In this document: piece by piece, positions 1 through 10,911 of the stretch
Layout: each line of letters begins with the position of its first letter
How positions within the stretch are numbered: the stretch's first letter is position 1
Assembly (NCBI GenBank): GCA_019055375.1
Contig: JAHQIW010007303.1
Location: forward strand, 266,921 to 330,920
Direction of reading: 5' to 3'
DNA: 64,000 bases
Origin: Parelaphostrongylus tenuis
Lineage: Eukaryota > Nematoda > Chromadorea > Rhabditida > Metastrongylidae
Made by a program: the position numbers and the translations under genes
Notes under the pieces: generated by a model
The model's input: the letters and a program-made list of their open reading frames with translations, nothing else
Databases searched by the model: none
Told to the model about the DNA's origin: nothing

Positions 1-260
1 GAAAGGCTGAGGAAAGAGAGAGAAAGGTTATGTCCTTAAAGGGTCAAATGGGTTGCGGCAACAGAGCTGCATCATTTTTTGCAAGACGAAAATTCAAGCT
101 TTTGAAATACACAGGGTCGGGCAAAAAGCTAAGGAAAATCTTCGAAAGTTTGGGGACTCCTGCAGTGAGATACATAGATATTGCAGGGAGATAGTGTAAA
201 TCGGTCAACTGTAAATAAAAGGGAAAAGTGTCGGAGGTGATAAAAGTGAAAAAATATTAC
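1..260. other. intron or intergenic sequence, no exon seen
   Basis: The sequence downstream (minus-strand sense) of the last CAP exon found. The next CAP exons (the type ending in a Lys-Leu-Trp motif, then the Phe-Tyr-Gly type) should follow, but I see neither here, so the gene probably continues beyond the window edge. Confidence 0.4.
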
Positions 261-3200
261 CTAGCGTAGTTCATTGAGTCCATTTCGAATGACGCATTCA
301 CCGGGCACCCATGAACTATATCGTCGGCCATCTTTTCCAACTCACAGCTTCTTTTCTAGAAAAAAAAAGATTTCTCAGTTATACCTTGATCTAGAGTGAC
401 TCATTTTATTGAATTCCACCTAATGAAATCGCATATGTAATTGTGAACGTTTCTCAATCCATGTTTCAGCGCATAGCTAAAAATTGAATAATAAGTGCTT
501 CAGGAAAGTAGCGAAGCATATTTACTTATAACTACAGTGATGAAATTTTCAGATACATTACCATTGATTTTGTTCCGTTCCCATTTCGAATATTGTTATG
601 GAATTCCAGTGTATAATTCCTGAAATTCTCATCCTTCTTTGCCAAGCACTCGTTCTTTGATGTAGTTTGAGGTATAGTCGCCATCTTGGTGGTGCTCAAT
701 TGTAACGGAGCTGTCTTCGGTGTCGACAGGATACCAGTAGTAGTGATTCTACTTTTCATCTCCCTAAAAGACCTCTACATCGATTAAATTAATTTGCGGC
801 AAGCTTTTGGTCTATTGCCAGTTATTTTCTTCTTCAGGATTTTCCATAGCTTCACATCACTCCAACACAACCTGAGGAGAAAACGATTACGGTGAATAAA
901 CCCCTGCAGAATGTTTTCTTTTTTGCATGAGCTTTGGTAGCACTGTCAAATTACTGGGATTATATCTAATCCAAATGAATTTATCGTCAAACTCTCGCTT
1001 GAATATATGCGCTTGAAAGCATTGCAACTAAAGAAAGAAAAAGATTACACTGAATAGAAATGGAAATTTATGCTGATAAAATAAAATATGGCTCACGGCT
1101 CGCCGTAGAAGCATGCCATAACGACAACCATTCGTAGCGTGGTTTGTTGACATATCTCCAAAGAGCAACCAATGGCAGACATATTCGGCTTCATCATCTA
1201 TTCACATGTGCATTTACAACATATAAGTTTTCTCGAACTGTCCAAATACATCGGTAATTACCTGATCAAATTCGTCCGTACACGACCATAATTTTAAAAC
1301 TCGCTCAGCAAAGAACATTGTTGAATTTGTTTTATCATACGGCTCATAACTGAAAATGTGGAAATTGAATGCAACTATAGAATTTACTTCTGATGGCCTT
1401 GTTATCTGTTAGATAGTAAAAGGAATCGTTCCTCTCCATTACTTATTGCGATTTTTCCGCACGGTGGCAAAGAGCTCAAGAACTTGCGGTTGAATTGAGC
1501 AAGCTGTTTGCTACATCCGTTAAAAGTTGTACCTATCACTCCTTAATTCTCCAATGAAAAGCTTCAAATAATCTCCACAATTGGGGTGTCCAACAGAAGA
1601 AACACTGGAGCTTGATACAGATGCATGCACATAACGTTTCAGAGTCCTCGCTCTAGATTCAAAGTGTTCAATAAAAGAAAACAAACGCCGCCTTTTTTCC
1701 ACCATGTCAGGTTTGTGATAAAGAAACTTAACTTAATTTACAAATCCAAGTGATGCACTTTCTGCTAGCCAGATCACACCTATGCTTACAAGACTCTTCG
1801 AAACTTCTTAAAGCTTTCCATGAAGCCTGAGTGGTCCACTCTGAAGACCGAGAGGATTTTGAAAAGCACTTTCTACACCATGTCAGGTTCGAAAAATCTG
1901 TTGGAAATATAACTTTTGCTCATGATGTTACGGAAGCTCCAATACTCATGCAGTTCTGTAGGAGTTTCTTGGCCAAAAAGTGAACTCATGTTCAAGAATC
2001 TAACGTCCAGATTGATAATCACAATATTAGTCAACGTGCCAAAAAAGTTGGCGATCTTCTCCTTTATTTAAGTGAGTGTTCCAACTGCTTGCATTTGATT
2101 AGCATAGTCGACGACGGCTTGACTTCAAAACTAAACAAGAATTGACGAGTTGCTTTGATAGTCTTCAAGAGTATCAAAGAAATACTAATTTTGGTGAGGT
2201 CGCGCAGTTCATGAACTTCACGCGTACCTCCTTGGATTTTTTTTTTCCAAAAAGAGCTTCTGCATTAGACCCTCGCAGTAATTCGTTAGTCTGTAAAACA
2301 GAAATTCCGTTGAAATGCTTGGTTTCTGAAATTATCTTCGCGTTGCCCCGTAGCACGAAAACAAGTCACATCCCACCTTGCTTGCTTTGCTTACTCGACT
2401 AGGTCGTGTGGCTTTTGACTAATTCTGATGATCAAGCAATAACTCGGATCCCGATTTTTGCTGATCTAAAGCTAACTCTGGGGGCGCCGTGGCTGAGTGG
2501 TAGTGGTGCCCGCCGCGGCGCGCGTGGAGCCGAGCTCCGCTCCCTAACTTTCTTTGGCAATCAACAACAACGCCTCATGGAGCGCCACAGCCAGGTTATC
2601 CTCGAGACTGCAAGGAGACTCGCTCAACCAGTATTCTACGGCGTTTTAAAAGAAGACAAAACAGCAAACTGAATGCTAGAAGCACTGCGACCGGGACAGT
2701 GTAAAGAAAAAGGCTGTGGAGACAGACCAATAAAGCATAAAAAAAGTAGAACCGGACTGTAACCTAAGTATGTCGAAGTTCTGAAAAGGAGGTTTGAAAA
2801 GATAGTTGAGACCAAGGACAGTCTCTGTACTAAAATCCTACTTAAAAGCCAAATGCAGACGGTAATCGTGTAAGGATTGCACGCTGAAGGTGGTACGTGA
2901 TCTTATGTTGGCTGCTACAGCGCACTATCAAAATTTCTTTGAAAACATGTATAATACTGAGTTCAACTAAATTTGAGCTATGGGATCTCTTAAAGTCTTG
3001 AGCGAAAGCAAAGGCAGCGTTCTCAGAGGGTTGAAAAGGAAAGAAAGCCCGATTTGCACTCGTCTCTCCAACCTTACTGAAATATCTGCCATCCCAGTGA
3101 CTTGTCAGTTTTAACAACATACACCTAGTCATATATTTGATCAAGCACATAGACTTTCCGCAGTTCCGACCAAAGTAGAGGACCTAATATCAGAGACGCT

Positions 3201-6136
3201 GTTGTACAGGACGCAATGTCGCAGATCCAATAGTTCAACACTTTATGCGTATGAAAGAACATTCTAAGGAGATGTTTGTAACTGAATGTGTCAAGAGTAC
3301 GTGTGACGCGAAAGTGACCGACCCAGTCTCAGAAAGTCATACCGAAGATTTCCGTGAAAAACATCAAGTGTTACCGTCCGAAGTTCATTGAACTAGATCC
3401 GCTTGGGCGACTCATTGGACAATTCTTGACTGTATCGTCGGCCTTTTTCTCCAGTTCACAGCTTCTTATCTGAACGAGTACTCACACCTTCGTCTAAGTA
3501 AACCTAATAATAATAATATACCTAGTGATAACCTAGTAATCTAACCTAATAAAATTGTTCATAACAAAACACTGTTTACTGTTACTGACCCTTGATGAAT
3601 GTTACATACAAATCTTTCTTGATGACTTTTGAGCATTCAGGTTTGTAGAACTTTGTGAACGTAAACCTGTTCACTTAATACGGTTGGAAAAAAAGTTCTG
3701 GGTACTCCAACAAGCATGAGATAATTCCCATGCATATCATGGGAGTATCACAATTTCTTATGCGAGATTATCCCACTGAAGGCATAGAAATTATTCGTCT
3801 TAAGGAGGAGTACGCTTTGGCCAATGAAGGCGCGTTTTGATGCAGCAGGACAATGCCCGACTGCACACTGCCAAGAAGACCAAAGGCAACTTTGGTGTTC
3901 TGCCGCATCCTGTTCACAGTCCAGCTTGCGCTCCATTAGGCTTTGGCCTTCTCCGATCAATACAACATTTTTTAAAAGGTCGACGATCTGAACCGTTTGA
4001 TGAGTTGAAGAAGCATGTCAAAAGGTCTTTGATTCAAAACGGAAGGAATGGTACTTCGACCAGATGGGAAATTTGGCAGGCCGATGGCAGAAAGTTGTAG
4101 AAAACGATGGCCTTCAGTTTAAAGAATAGTTATCATTGTACTTTTCGTTTCGAGTGCTTTCTTAAGACCACGCTCAAACTGCAATATATCCCATGATAGT
4201 TATCTGAGCCAACTTTTCATGTGGTCTGTTAATGAGCTCTTGTACAATCGATACAAGCTTTTCGACCTTGACAGTCTCGTCAGTTGCTCAGTATCCTTCG
4301 TCTTTTCCTCTGTGGGTGCTCCAGGGTGCACACTGAGAGTAGGCGACGACAAACGGTTTACACTACACTATCGTCAAGTGAAAATCACTAGATCAGTAGT
4401 TTTGTACACTCGGTTGTTCTTGGCTGGTATTTTGAAAAAAAAAGTATACCGTTCGTTTCGAGAAATTTGAGCGTGGTCTTAAGAAAACACTCGAAACGAA
4501 CGGTGTTATATATTTCAACATAACAGCGAAGAGCAATCGAGTTTACAAAACTACTGATCTAGTGATTTTCACTTAACGGCAGTGTAGTGTATATCGTTTG
4601 TCGGCGCCCACTATTGGTGTGGGGACTGGTGCACAGAGGATTGGCTAAACGACGAAGGGTTCTGCCCGATTGACGGACTGCCAAGGTCGCAACGCGTGTA
4701 TCGGGCTTTACAAGAGCCCATTAACAGACCACGTGAAAAGCTGGCTCAGATAACAATTATGTGTTATTATTGCTTATATTCGGAAGTTATACACAAATTT
4801 TCAATTTTTTACAGGTGTCCAGAACTTTCTTACCAACCATATACGTGCATTATTCAGCTAGAAGTCAAATCATGCTGGATCTTAGAGGCTACTGATTTGA
4901 ATGCTAAAAAGTTCCTTTGAAACCGAAAGAAATGTAAAAAGTACTATTTCATTTGTGTATAACAATACCATTCCAACTAATCCATTCGCTTTACGAAATC
5001 CGTTATGAACTTGTAGTGAGTAGCTCTTCATGGCTTCATTCATAGTTCCGTTACATAGTGACATCGATGTTGTCGGAGGCTTAGTGATCATTATCGTAGG
5101 TGTTGCTGGTGTTTTTGCTGCCATTGTCGCTGATGCTATCGCAGACTCTGAGGCTTTTGTTCCTGTTGCTGATTGTGTTGCCCGTGCTGTTGTTCTTATC
5201 GCTGTAGGCATTGCAGATGCTACGATTTTTGTTGCTGTTGCTGTTGCTGTCGTTGTTGCTGTTGTTGTTGTTGCTGCTGCTGCTGTTGTTGCTTTTGGTG
5301 GTGCTGCCCTTTTTATCCTTGCTGTTGCAGATTTTGGGATTCCCGTAATGTTGTTCTCTTCTTGTGATTCGCTGAAAGACGTTTGTATCAACAGGCTGAA
5401 GCAAAAAGCTACCCGTAATTCACCTTCATTCTTTGGATAATTTTGAGCAAGTTAACGTTTGCTTAACACCTGTAAAAGAGAGTTACAGTAGGTACAGTAT
5501 TTTGCAGAACGCTTAAACGTCTTAGTATCGTGAGACCGTCGGTTTACAACTGTCAAATACCCACAGGAAAATTCTGATTGTGTAGAATGTAGCATTTATT
5601 AAGACGAATTTCGTTCTCAATTAAAGTCTCTTTGAAAAGAAACTCTGCGCAATATTTTGTCATAAGAATGGCCTGACACCAAAAAATGCAGCTATAGGTG
5701 AAAGAAAACTCACAACTTGCCGTAGAAACACGCCATGACTACTGTAGTTGATTCCGTGACAGTTGCATCGCATTCGACTAGTGAGCAACCAACGAGCGAC
5801 ATATTCTTATGAGTCATCTGCACAGATTAGATGTGCCAAATATTTATGTAGCAGTCGAAATTAAAATCGTACTAATTCATTTTCGGATCCATCTGACCAC
5901 AATTTTATAACTTCGAGAGCTAGCATTGATTCAGTCTGAGCACTGGCATTGAGAGCAATGCTGGAATTGTAGTAAATAGAGCATATAAATAATTTGTTCA
6001 GGCTGATATCGGCAACAACTCGTGAAATTTTCTAGCAATACCGCTTGAATAGTGCTGATTCAGAGATGTTGGGACGGTCCATTGGGCAGCCAAGAGTCAA
6101 TTCTTCTGCTCTGTTCTCCAGGTCACAATTCCACGC
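261..6136 (-). CDS. multi-domain SCP/TAPS (CAP-superfamily) secreted protein, partial at both ends
   Basis: Spliced gene rebuilt from nine minus-strand exons: 6136-6042, 5960-5873, 5817-5714, 5395-4969, 3469-3375, 1349-1262, 1197-1097, 763-562, 355-261. Every junction has AG/GT ends and reading phases match throughout (about 431 codons). The exons repeat as a module: a linker exon ending in an HNxxR...NG...M motif; a 95-nt exon with (S/N)C(E/D)LE; an 88-nt exon with a K-L-W motif; and a 101-104-nt exon with (V/I)GCSL..C and VVMACFYG. These match the order of CAP motifs in hookworm ASP/VAL proteins. Three modules are seen (A lacks its first exon, B is complete, C is cut by the window start). 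Linkers are rich in Thr, Ser and Ala and probably O-glycosylated. No signal-peptide exon was found above 6136. CAP proteins are secreted; the exact role cannot be told from sequence. The HYTQ-type motif is degenerate, so the conserved cavity may be lost. Confidence 0.82.
562..763 (-). CDS. linker plus CAP-start exon (module C) of the CAP gene
   Basis: Acceptor GTCTTTTAG precedes 763 and donor GTAATG follows 562. The exon encodes a shorter Ser/Thr-rich linker (ITTTGILSTPKTAPLQLSTT), a Cys, and the HNNIRNGNG motif. It splits a codon (CC|G) with the 1097 exon end exactly as module B splits with module A, which supports repeated duplication of one exon cassette. Confidence 0.78.
2480..2747 (+). 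repeat. tRNA-derived SINE, Ser/Leu-like head (family S2, copy a)
   Basis: The head GGCGCCGTGGCTGAGTGGTAG carries an A-box like that of tRNA-Ser/Leu, followed by a roughly 200-bp body shared with copies at 7551-7806, 30602-30825 and 43463-43655 (shared words include GGAGCGCCA, GAGATTGCAAGG, ATTCTACGACGTT). It ends in an A-rich tail. It sits in an intron of the CAP gene. Confidence 0.65.
3681..4135 (+). pseudogene. mariner transposase fragment, catalytically dead
   Basis: The left edge TA-CGGTTGGAAAAAAAGTTCTG resembles a mariner terminus next to a TA. The plus strand encodes the transposase C-terminal part: QQDNARLHTAKKTK (second catalytic Asp), then the PHPVHSPACAPLGFGLLRS region where the family has SPDLAPSDY, then HFLKGRR and WQ..VENDG. 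The third catalytic Asp is replaced by Gly. The N-terminal region and right terminus are missing; the right end abuts the fold-back element at about 4139. Inserted in a CAP-gene intron. Confidence 0.75.
4139..4765. mobile_element. fold-back element FB1 (long imperfect inverted repeat)
   Basis: Arms of about 260 bp, 4199-4455 and 4480-4754, are near reverse complements (shared words: GTGGTCTGTTAATG, AGTGAAAATCACTAGATCAG, AGTTTTGTA). The centre is a tight palindrome, CCGTTCGTTTCGAG ... CTCGAAACGAACGG (about 4447-4503), and a third copy of its motif lies at 4143-4183. Related elements are at 18751-19248 and 47483-47950. No coding capacity was seen. Confidence 0.75.
4969..5395 (-). CDS. linker plus CAP-start exon (module B) of the CAP gene
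   Basis: One base completes a codon split with the 5714 exon end (TT|C), then 142 codons run to the donor at 4969/4968. The first part is a long Ala/Thr-rich tract encoded by imprecise GTT/GCT-type triplets on the plus strand (about 5090-5320), followed by the Cys-containing CAP start and HNGFRKANG. The same DNA gives poly-Cys and poly-Val/Ala frames on the other strand, which are artefacts of the triplet repeat. Acceptor: TTGCTTCAG. Confidence 0.8.
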
Positions 6137-6404
6137 CTAAATGTGATCATATATTCGAAATCCTTATATAAACTACGTGCATGTTTTGCAGTGAAGAAAA
6201 AAAAAGGAAAGAGCAGCCAGCACCACCATTTTCTGACGGGTGACTAGCACTCAAATTCAGTGAATACATCGTAGATGTTTGAAACACATATTTGTCGCTT
6301 ACAGCAACTTGCTCTGACCTACCGATGAATTAGGTGGGCAAATATGACTCCGCTATTTTTCTGCTATAAACATAGAAAGTAAAGATATGCAGATTGTTCC
6401 TTTG

Positions 6405-7168
6405 AAAACGCGTTACAAACGCTATTTATTTATGTTTTTTGAACATAAAATATTTTATATGATGCTTCTTATAGGACTTTGAAAACGACCACTTGCTTCT
6501 GAAAAACTTCTTTTTTTTCTAAATTTGCTAATTCGCAATTTCAACTTGGTAATTTAAGCGGTATTCTGACAGTACAATGTCAGGTGAGTAAGATGCGCAA
6601 GGTAAATCTCACCTAGAACCTCCCACCTCAACTAAGTAACGTTTTCGATCGGTTTTGCAACATGAAGTCGAGCATTATCATGCAGCAAAATTGCGATTTT
6701 CGTGCCGTTTTGGTTTTCGAATACGATTTTTACAACGAACTTGTATCACCTCGGCACTAATCAGTGAAGCATCTTCTACAAATATTTTGGTGTACAACTT
6801 GCATGTACGTGCTCTAATATGGAGCTCGCTCCAAGCTCCACCAATCATGTGCGCCTCTTCACTAGCATTTTCCCTTACGGGCCATTCGTTCATGAGTAAA
6901 AACCGAATTTGTCCCCGCTACACTTCCATTTCAAAAAGTATATGTGAGTTGTATATCAAAATGTGTATAGGAAAATGCGCAATTGGAAGACAGCAAAATC
7001 AAGTAATTTTGAATACTTTTTCATTAAAAAATCTTAAAGTATCGTTCCCGCAAATGACGTTTTTCGAGTACAAAAGTCATCATCTTCAAAGTCCTATGAA
7101 AACCAACAGATGAAATATTTTAAATATGAAAAGCATACAAATAAATGGCGTTCTAAAGCACTTTTTAG
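6405..7168 (-). mobile_element. decayed mariner-like element with long inverted arms
   Basis: Arms of about 150 bp (6405-6555 and 7000-7168) are imperfect reverse complements (shared: TAGGACTTTGAA, ATTTATTT, AAAATATTT). Between them the minus strand encodes mariner fragments: ILLHDNARLHVAKP (second catalytic Asp) at about 6640-6705 and, after frame damage, SYSPDIVLSEYRL at about 6550-6590, where the expected third Asp is Glu. Other frames are broken. It lies upstream of CAP exon 6136, possibly in the same gene's intron. Confidence 0.65.
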
Positions 7169-7550
7169 TAAGGAAAAAAGTGTTCGCACATCTTCATCTT
7201 TCCTATTAATACAGTAACGAAGAAGACAACGGAATCATATTTGTACACTTAACATAAATTAGGTCAGCGTTTAATATATGTACCGTAGTAATCTGGTACC
7301 TATTTGCTCACCTACTAAAGATATTAGCTTACTAACTTTGATGTGGGGCTTAGTGATTAAATGTGTAAATCGTGGGCGATAATGATCACGATTGAATTCA
7401 TGGCGCAAAACTCGACTGAGTCCACGGCTTGCTCACGATAATCACGTTTAACTATCAAGGTTGGCGCTTTTTCTTATCTCTAAGTTCATTGTTTTTCGCA
7501 GTACTTTCTGCGATTTATTTCTTAGTAAATGGCCGATTTTTAATTTCTGA

Positions 7551-7806
7551 GGGGGCATGGCCGAGTGGTTGTGATGCTCATCATGGCGCGGCGTAGGACC
7601 TATACTTGCCCCTCAATACTCTCCGGCAGTCAACAATGAGCGCGCAGTGGAGCGCCATGCCCAAACCATCCTTGAGATTGCAAGGCGAGTATTCACAGTA
7701 TTCTACGACGTTCAAAGAAGAAAACGAACTGAATGCCGGAAGTACTGGAATCCTTGCAAGAAAAAAAAAACTGGGAGACTGATCAAATAGAGTGATAAAG
7801 AAAAAG
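7551..7806 (+). repeat. tRNA-derived SINE, Ser/Leu-like head (family S2, copy b)
   Basis: Head GGGGGCATGGCCGAGTGGTTG (Ser/Leu-type A-box), then the S2 body (GTGGAGCGCCATGCCCA, GAGATTGCAAGG, TATTCTACGACGTT) and an A-rich tail near 7760-7806. Same orientation as copy a. Confidence 0.65.
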
Positions 7807-8149
7807 TTTCAGCTTTTAGACGCTGCCATATGTAGCTTTACTAAACTTTTTAACATGCCTTTTTTGTTGATGAGGCTCATTCAAGATCAAATTTGTTCGG
7901 CTATCATTTCGGCACTCATCATCTTCTTCAAAACAGATTCATCTTAGCCAATGTTTCACGGTCGTTAGTCCTTGTGGTCTTCGGTGCTAATCAGCTCGGG
8001 TCTTTTACGGAGGAGCACCGCACAGATGAGAACCTTACCCCAGAACTGCTTCTTTCGTACAGGTTAGATGCTGATGATAATGATTGTCTAATGACATTAG
8101 TTCTTTTTCATCAGACAATACATGCTGCAGAAGTCAGTATAATCAATGG

Positions 8150-8402
8150 TTGAACTCTACTCAATTGAAGATGAAGTTGACAAGCGAGCAAATTAGGCTG
8201 TTGATGATGCACTAATGGCTGTTGCGTTGGGAAATAAGTAGATAATAGGTAGATAAGTAGAAATAAGTAGATAATAAGTAGATATTGAATTACATACCAA
8301 TCAACGCGAGAGAGGACGGGTTTTCAAATGAGCTCAAAAACACATAAAAGGGCCAACACCCGAAAAAGTTGCAAACATTTTCTCAGAACTTGTTCCCCAA
8401 AT
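8150..8402. repeat. rearranged mariner 5'-end fragment
   Basis: Two pieces of the mariner family seen at 29.6 and 35.3 kb, in opposite orientations. At 8166-8236 the plus strand reads the transposase start (MKLTSEQIRLLMMH, then a stop). At 8280-8402 the 5' flank and terminal repeat (TTTTCTCAGAACTTGTTCCCC) run the other way, ending next to TA at 8403. Between them lies a small AAATAAGTAGAT-type tandem repeat. An inversion or fold-back event is the simplest reading. Confidence 0.55.
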
Positions 8403-9652
8403 TATTAAGATCCTACTCGAGATTATAAAGGCCACATCGACGGCAAACAGCATTGTGGAGCATTGGCTCGAAGAAGAAGAGATTGTTTCAAGATTTTAGG
8501 CGAATAAATGCTTTCAACGACTTTGTGAAAATGACTCAAACGATTGAGAAGATATGATTGGTTGATAAGCTTGAATATAAAGGGAAGTAGGCCATCAGTT
8601 TAATACATAACATATTTGTTTCAATAAGGCCATAGATCTTGTCGATTTTGGAACCTCCGTTGCAAATATAAAATCTAGACAAAACGTGTCACTGTCAGAA
8701 AAAAAAGAGCTCAGAACATCTGATATCGGCCACAACTATAATTTTAGTAATGGTCCTATCAAAATAAGGATCATAGTAGTTTTTCTATTCAACTCGTTTC
8801 CACCCACTCATGTTTCACGAACAATCTTGCATTTTTGCAAGTGGATTTGGCTTTTGCTCCTAGATTTTTCTTAACAAATGACGATGATGCTAATTAAGCA
8901 GGTCTTTTTGAAATTCTAACATAGTTGTACTAAAGCGTTCTTATTTCCACGCTATAGGATGTCGTTCTTTACGAATTCAAGCAATCCTTCCCAGATGAGT
9001 CTGGTATCAATTCTGATTTCGGAACGGTAGAGATCTTCTCAAAATAGGAATAGACAAAAGGCGATTAGGCTTATATTGAACGACATTATTAACACTGTAC
9101 TCACGACGAGCAAATTGGGACCTGATTAGACTTGACAGCTACACGACCTTACAGGTCGAATCCTAAGTATTAAGTACAAAAAGAAGACGTTTCCGTAAGT
9201 GTGGAGGTAATCAATAAGAAATAGAATGCTAGACAAAGCCGGTGTATCTTCTCTTAATCTCTTTGTTCTTTTTTATCTTATATTCTTGTGTCAGAAAACG
9301 AATACAACATAGAAATTATAGGAATATAACCGGCATCAGAACAGAGTGTATCATCTGTAATTGGAAACCATCAGTTCTAATGATTAAAATCTGCAAAAAT
9401 CCTTTCCCACTGAAATATTGTTCAAACTGTTTTAGAACTATTATTATCAAGGTGTTTTCTATAGCACATTATTTAGCTGTGAAAAAAATCGATGGGATTC
9501 AAATTGATGGGAATGAAAATTTAATGCAAAACACTTGGTTATCGCTGGACGTTTGATGATAAGGATGTGATGCATAAGGACATATCTAGCTACCGGTTTA
9601 ATCTTTAGGTGTATACATATTTTTATTTATATACGCACATATAGGAAAACAT

Positions 9653-9960
9653 GAGCGCATGTGGCGCAGTGGTTATAGGTGCTCTGCATGGCACGTGAGG
9701 TCAATGGTTTGATCTCGTGCTCTTGGCTCACCAAGCCATCCATCCCTCCCGGATCGGCAAACTGATACCAGAATGGTCTCAGACTTGTATGGGAGGATAA
9801 GAAGCACTGACTCGATTCAGCGAGAGGCCACCCTTGAGTCATTGTAAAGGCCAGGTGTGCATTTAATCACCTCACACGAAGTTAAAAATTGAAGACGAAT
9901 GCATGGCGCATCCCTCAGGGACTGATCAACGCCGAGAGCTCTATCCTTTTTAGCTTATTT
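9653..9960 (+). repeat. tRNA-derived SINE (family S1, copy a), nearly full length
   Basis: Head GAGCGCATGTGGCGCAGTGG (A-box) and TCAATGGTTTGATCTC (B-box), then a roughly 220-bp body with CCATCCCTCCC, GTCATTGTAAAGGCCAG, GCATGGCGCATCCCTCAGGG and GATCAACGCCGAGAGCTCTA. Other copies: 13983-14285 (minus), 19684-19830 (minus, partial), 42897-43184, 44072-44228 and fragments near 11385, 11860 and 41515. Confidence 0.7.
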
Positions 9961-10297
9961 GCAAATATAGGCAAACAAAGGGACTCGCAGACACACGAAC
10001 GTTCACTCACTGGTACACACATTGCTTAGTAGTAGAAGCAAAACTGATTGAGAACTTTTGATGGGTGCTTCGTGACATTTTAACAAATGACAAATGCGAC
10101 ACCTACCAAATCAGCTTTTTTCCCGTTTCGCTCTGATCCTTGATAGTGAATGAGATTCCAGTACATCTCTTCTTAAAGAGTTGTACTGTGGTTTTCCACA
10201 GTCGATATCTTAAAATGAAGATCATGATTATTTATATAGCATATTGATGAGTTTTGTAAGGGCAATAGTCACCAGAAGTATAGCAAAAAAAACTTAC

Positions 10298-10457
10298 CTT
10301 GTGCTGCAATATGCCGGTGCAGCAACACCTAAAAAAGTCAATTTTCTGTTATACCGAGACTAACAGCAAAAGGTAATCTTACCGTAGTCGAAAGTATGAG
10401 TTGTAGCACGCATCCGCCAGACAACATGTTGTGTCAGTCGATTTATGATGGAAATTT
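10298..10457 (-). CDS. two short exons of an unidentified Cys-rich peptide
   Basis: Exon 10457-10383 (acceptor ACTAG, donor GTAAGA) and exon 10328-10298 (acceptor TTTTTTAG, donor GTAAGT) join with a split Arg codon (CG|G). They encode NFHHKSTDTTCCLADAC, then YNSYFRLR, then CCCTGILQHK. The CC-x4-C-x8-C spacing recalls insulin A chains but has one extra residue in the first gap, so I do not assign it. A further minus-strand segment at about 10130-10225 could be a terminal exon. Upstream exons were not found. Possibly a small secreted peptide, or unrelated chance junctions. Confidence 0.35.
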
Positions 10458-10911
10458 CTAGTGGTGTATAGTTGATCGGAGACGATTAAAGCGAACTAAA
10501 CATATGAAAAACTCATGAAAGACGTTAATGAGCCTGCCAATGAACATATTTGCACTTCATCACAATCGAAAAACAGTTAGCGGATTAGTTGGGTGAGAAC
10601 AGTTCCATGTATCGATGGCAATCCGATAGATTGTTAATGCAATCGCTATATCCGAAACAGCAAATCTAGCCATTTGGTGAAGGCTTTTCTTTGAGTCCTA
10701 GTTTCCCCAAAAATATCCTATCAGCATTCAGCCGGCTTTTTCATATATCATTACATTTATCAATTAGTACCTCTCCAATCGACCTCTTTTAATAGTATAT
10801 GATATTAATATTATATTTTGTACTATTATATATATTTGTAGTATTATTGTATATGTTTTAGTATATCATGTTATGTAGTTTATAGCTTTTTGTAGTTTAT
10901 AACAACCTATC

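Noticed and set aside
5030..5440. Long plus-strand frames of Val/Ala or Cys across the triplet repeat
   Set aside because: They are reverse-strand readings of the Thr/Ala linker exon of the CAP gene, whose minus-strand frame has matching splice phases on both sides.
9653..9725. A possible functional tRNA gene at the S1 head, and similar heads at 7551, 22095 and 30825
   Set aside because: A- and B-boxes are present but acceptor and anticodon stems do not pair convincingly, and each head continues into a repeated body, as in tRNA-derived SINEs.
10780..10885. Very AT-rich tract considered as a replication origin or matrix-attachment site
   Set aside because: Only base composition supports it; such tracts are common in this genome and no specific motif is present.
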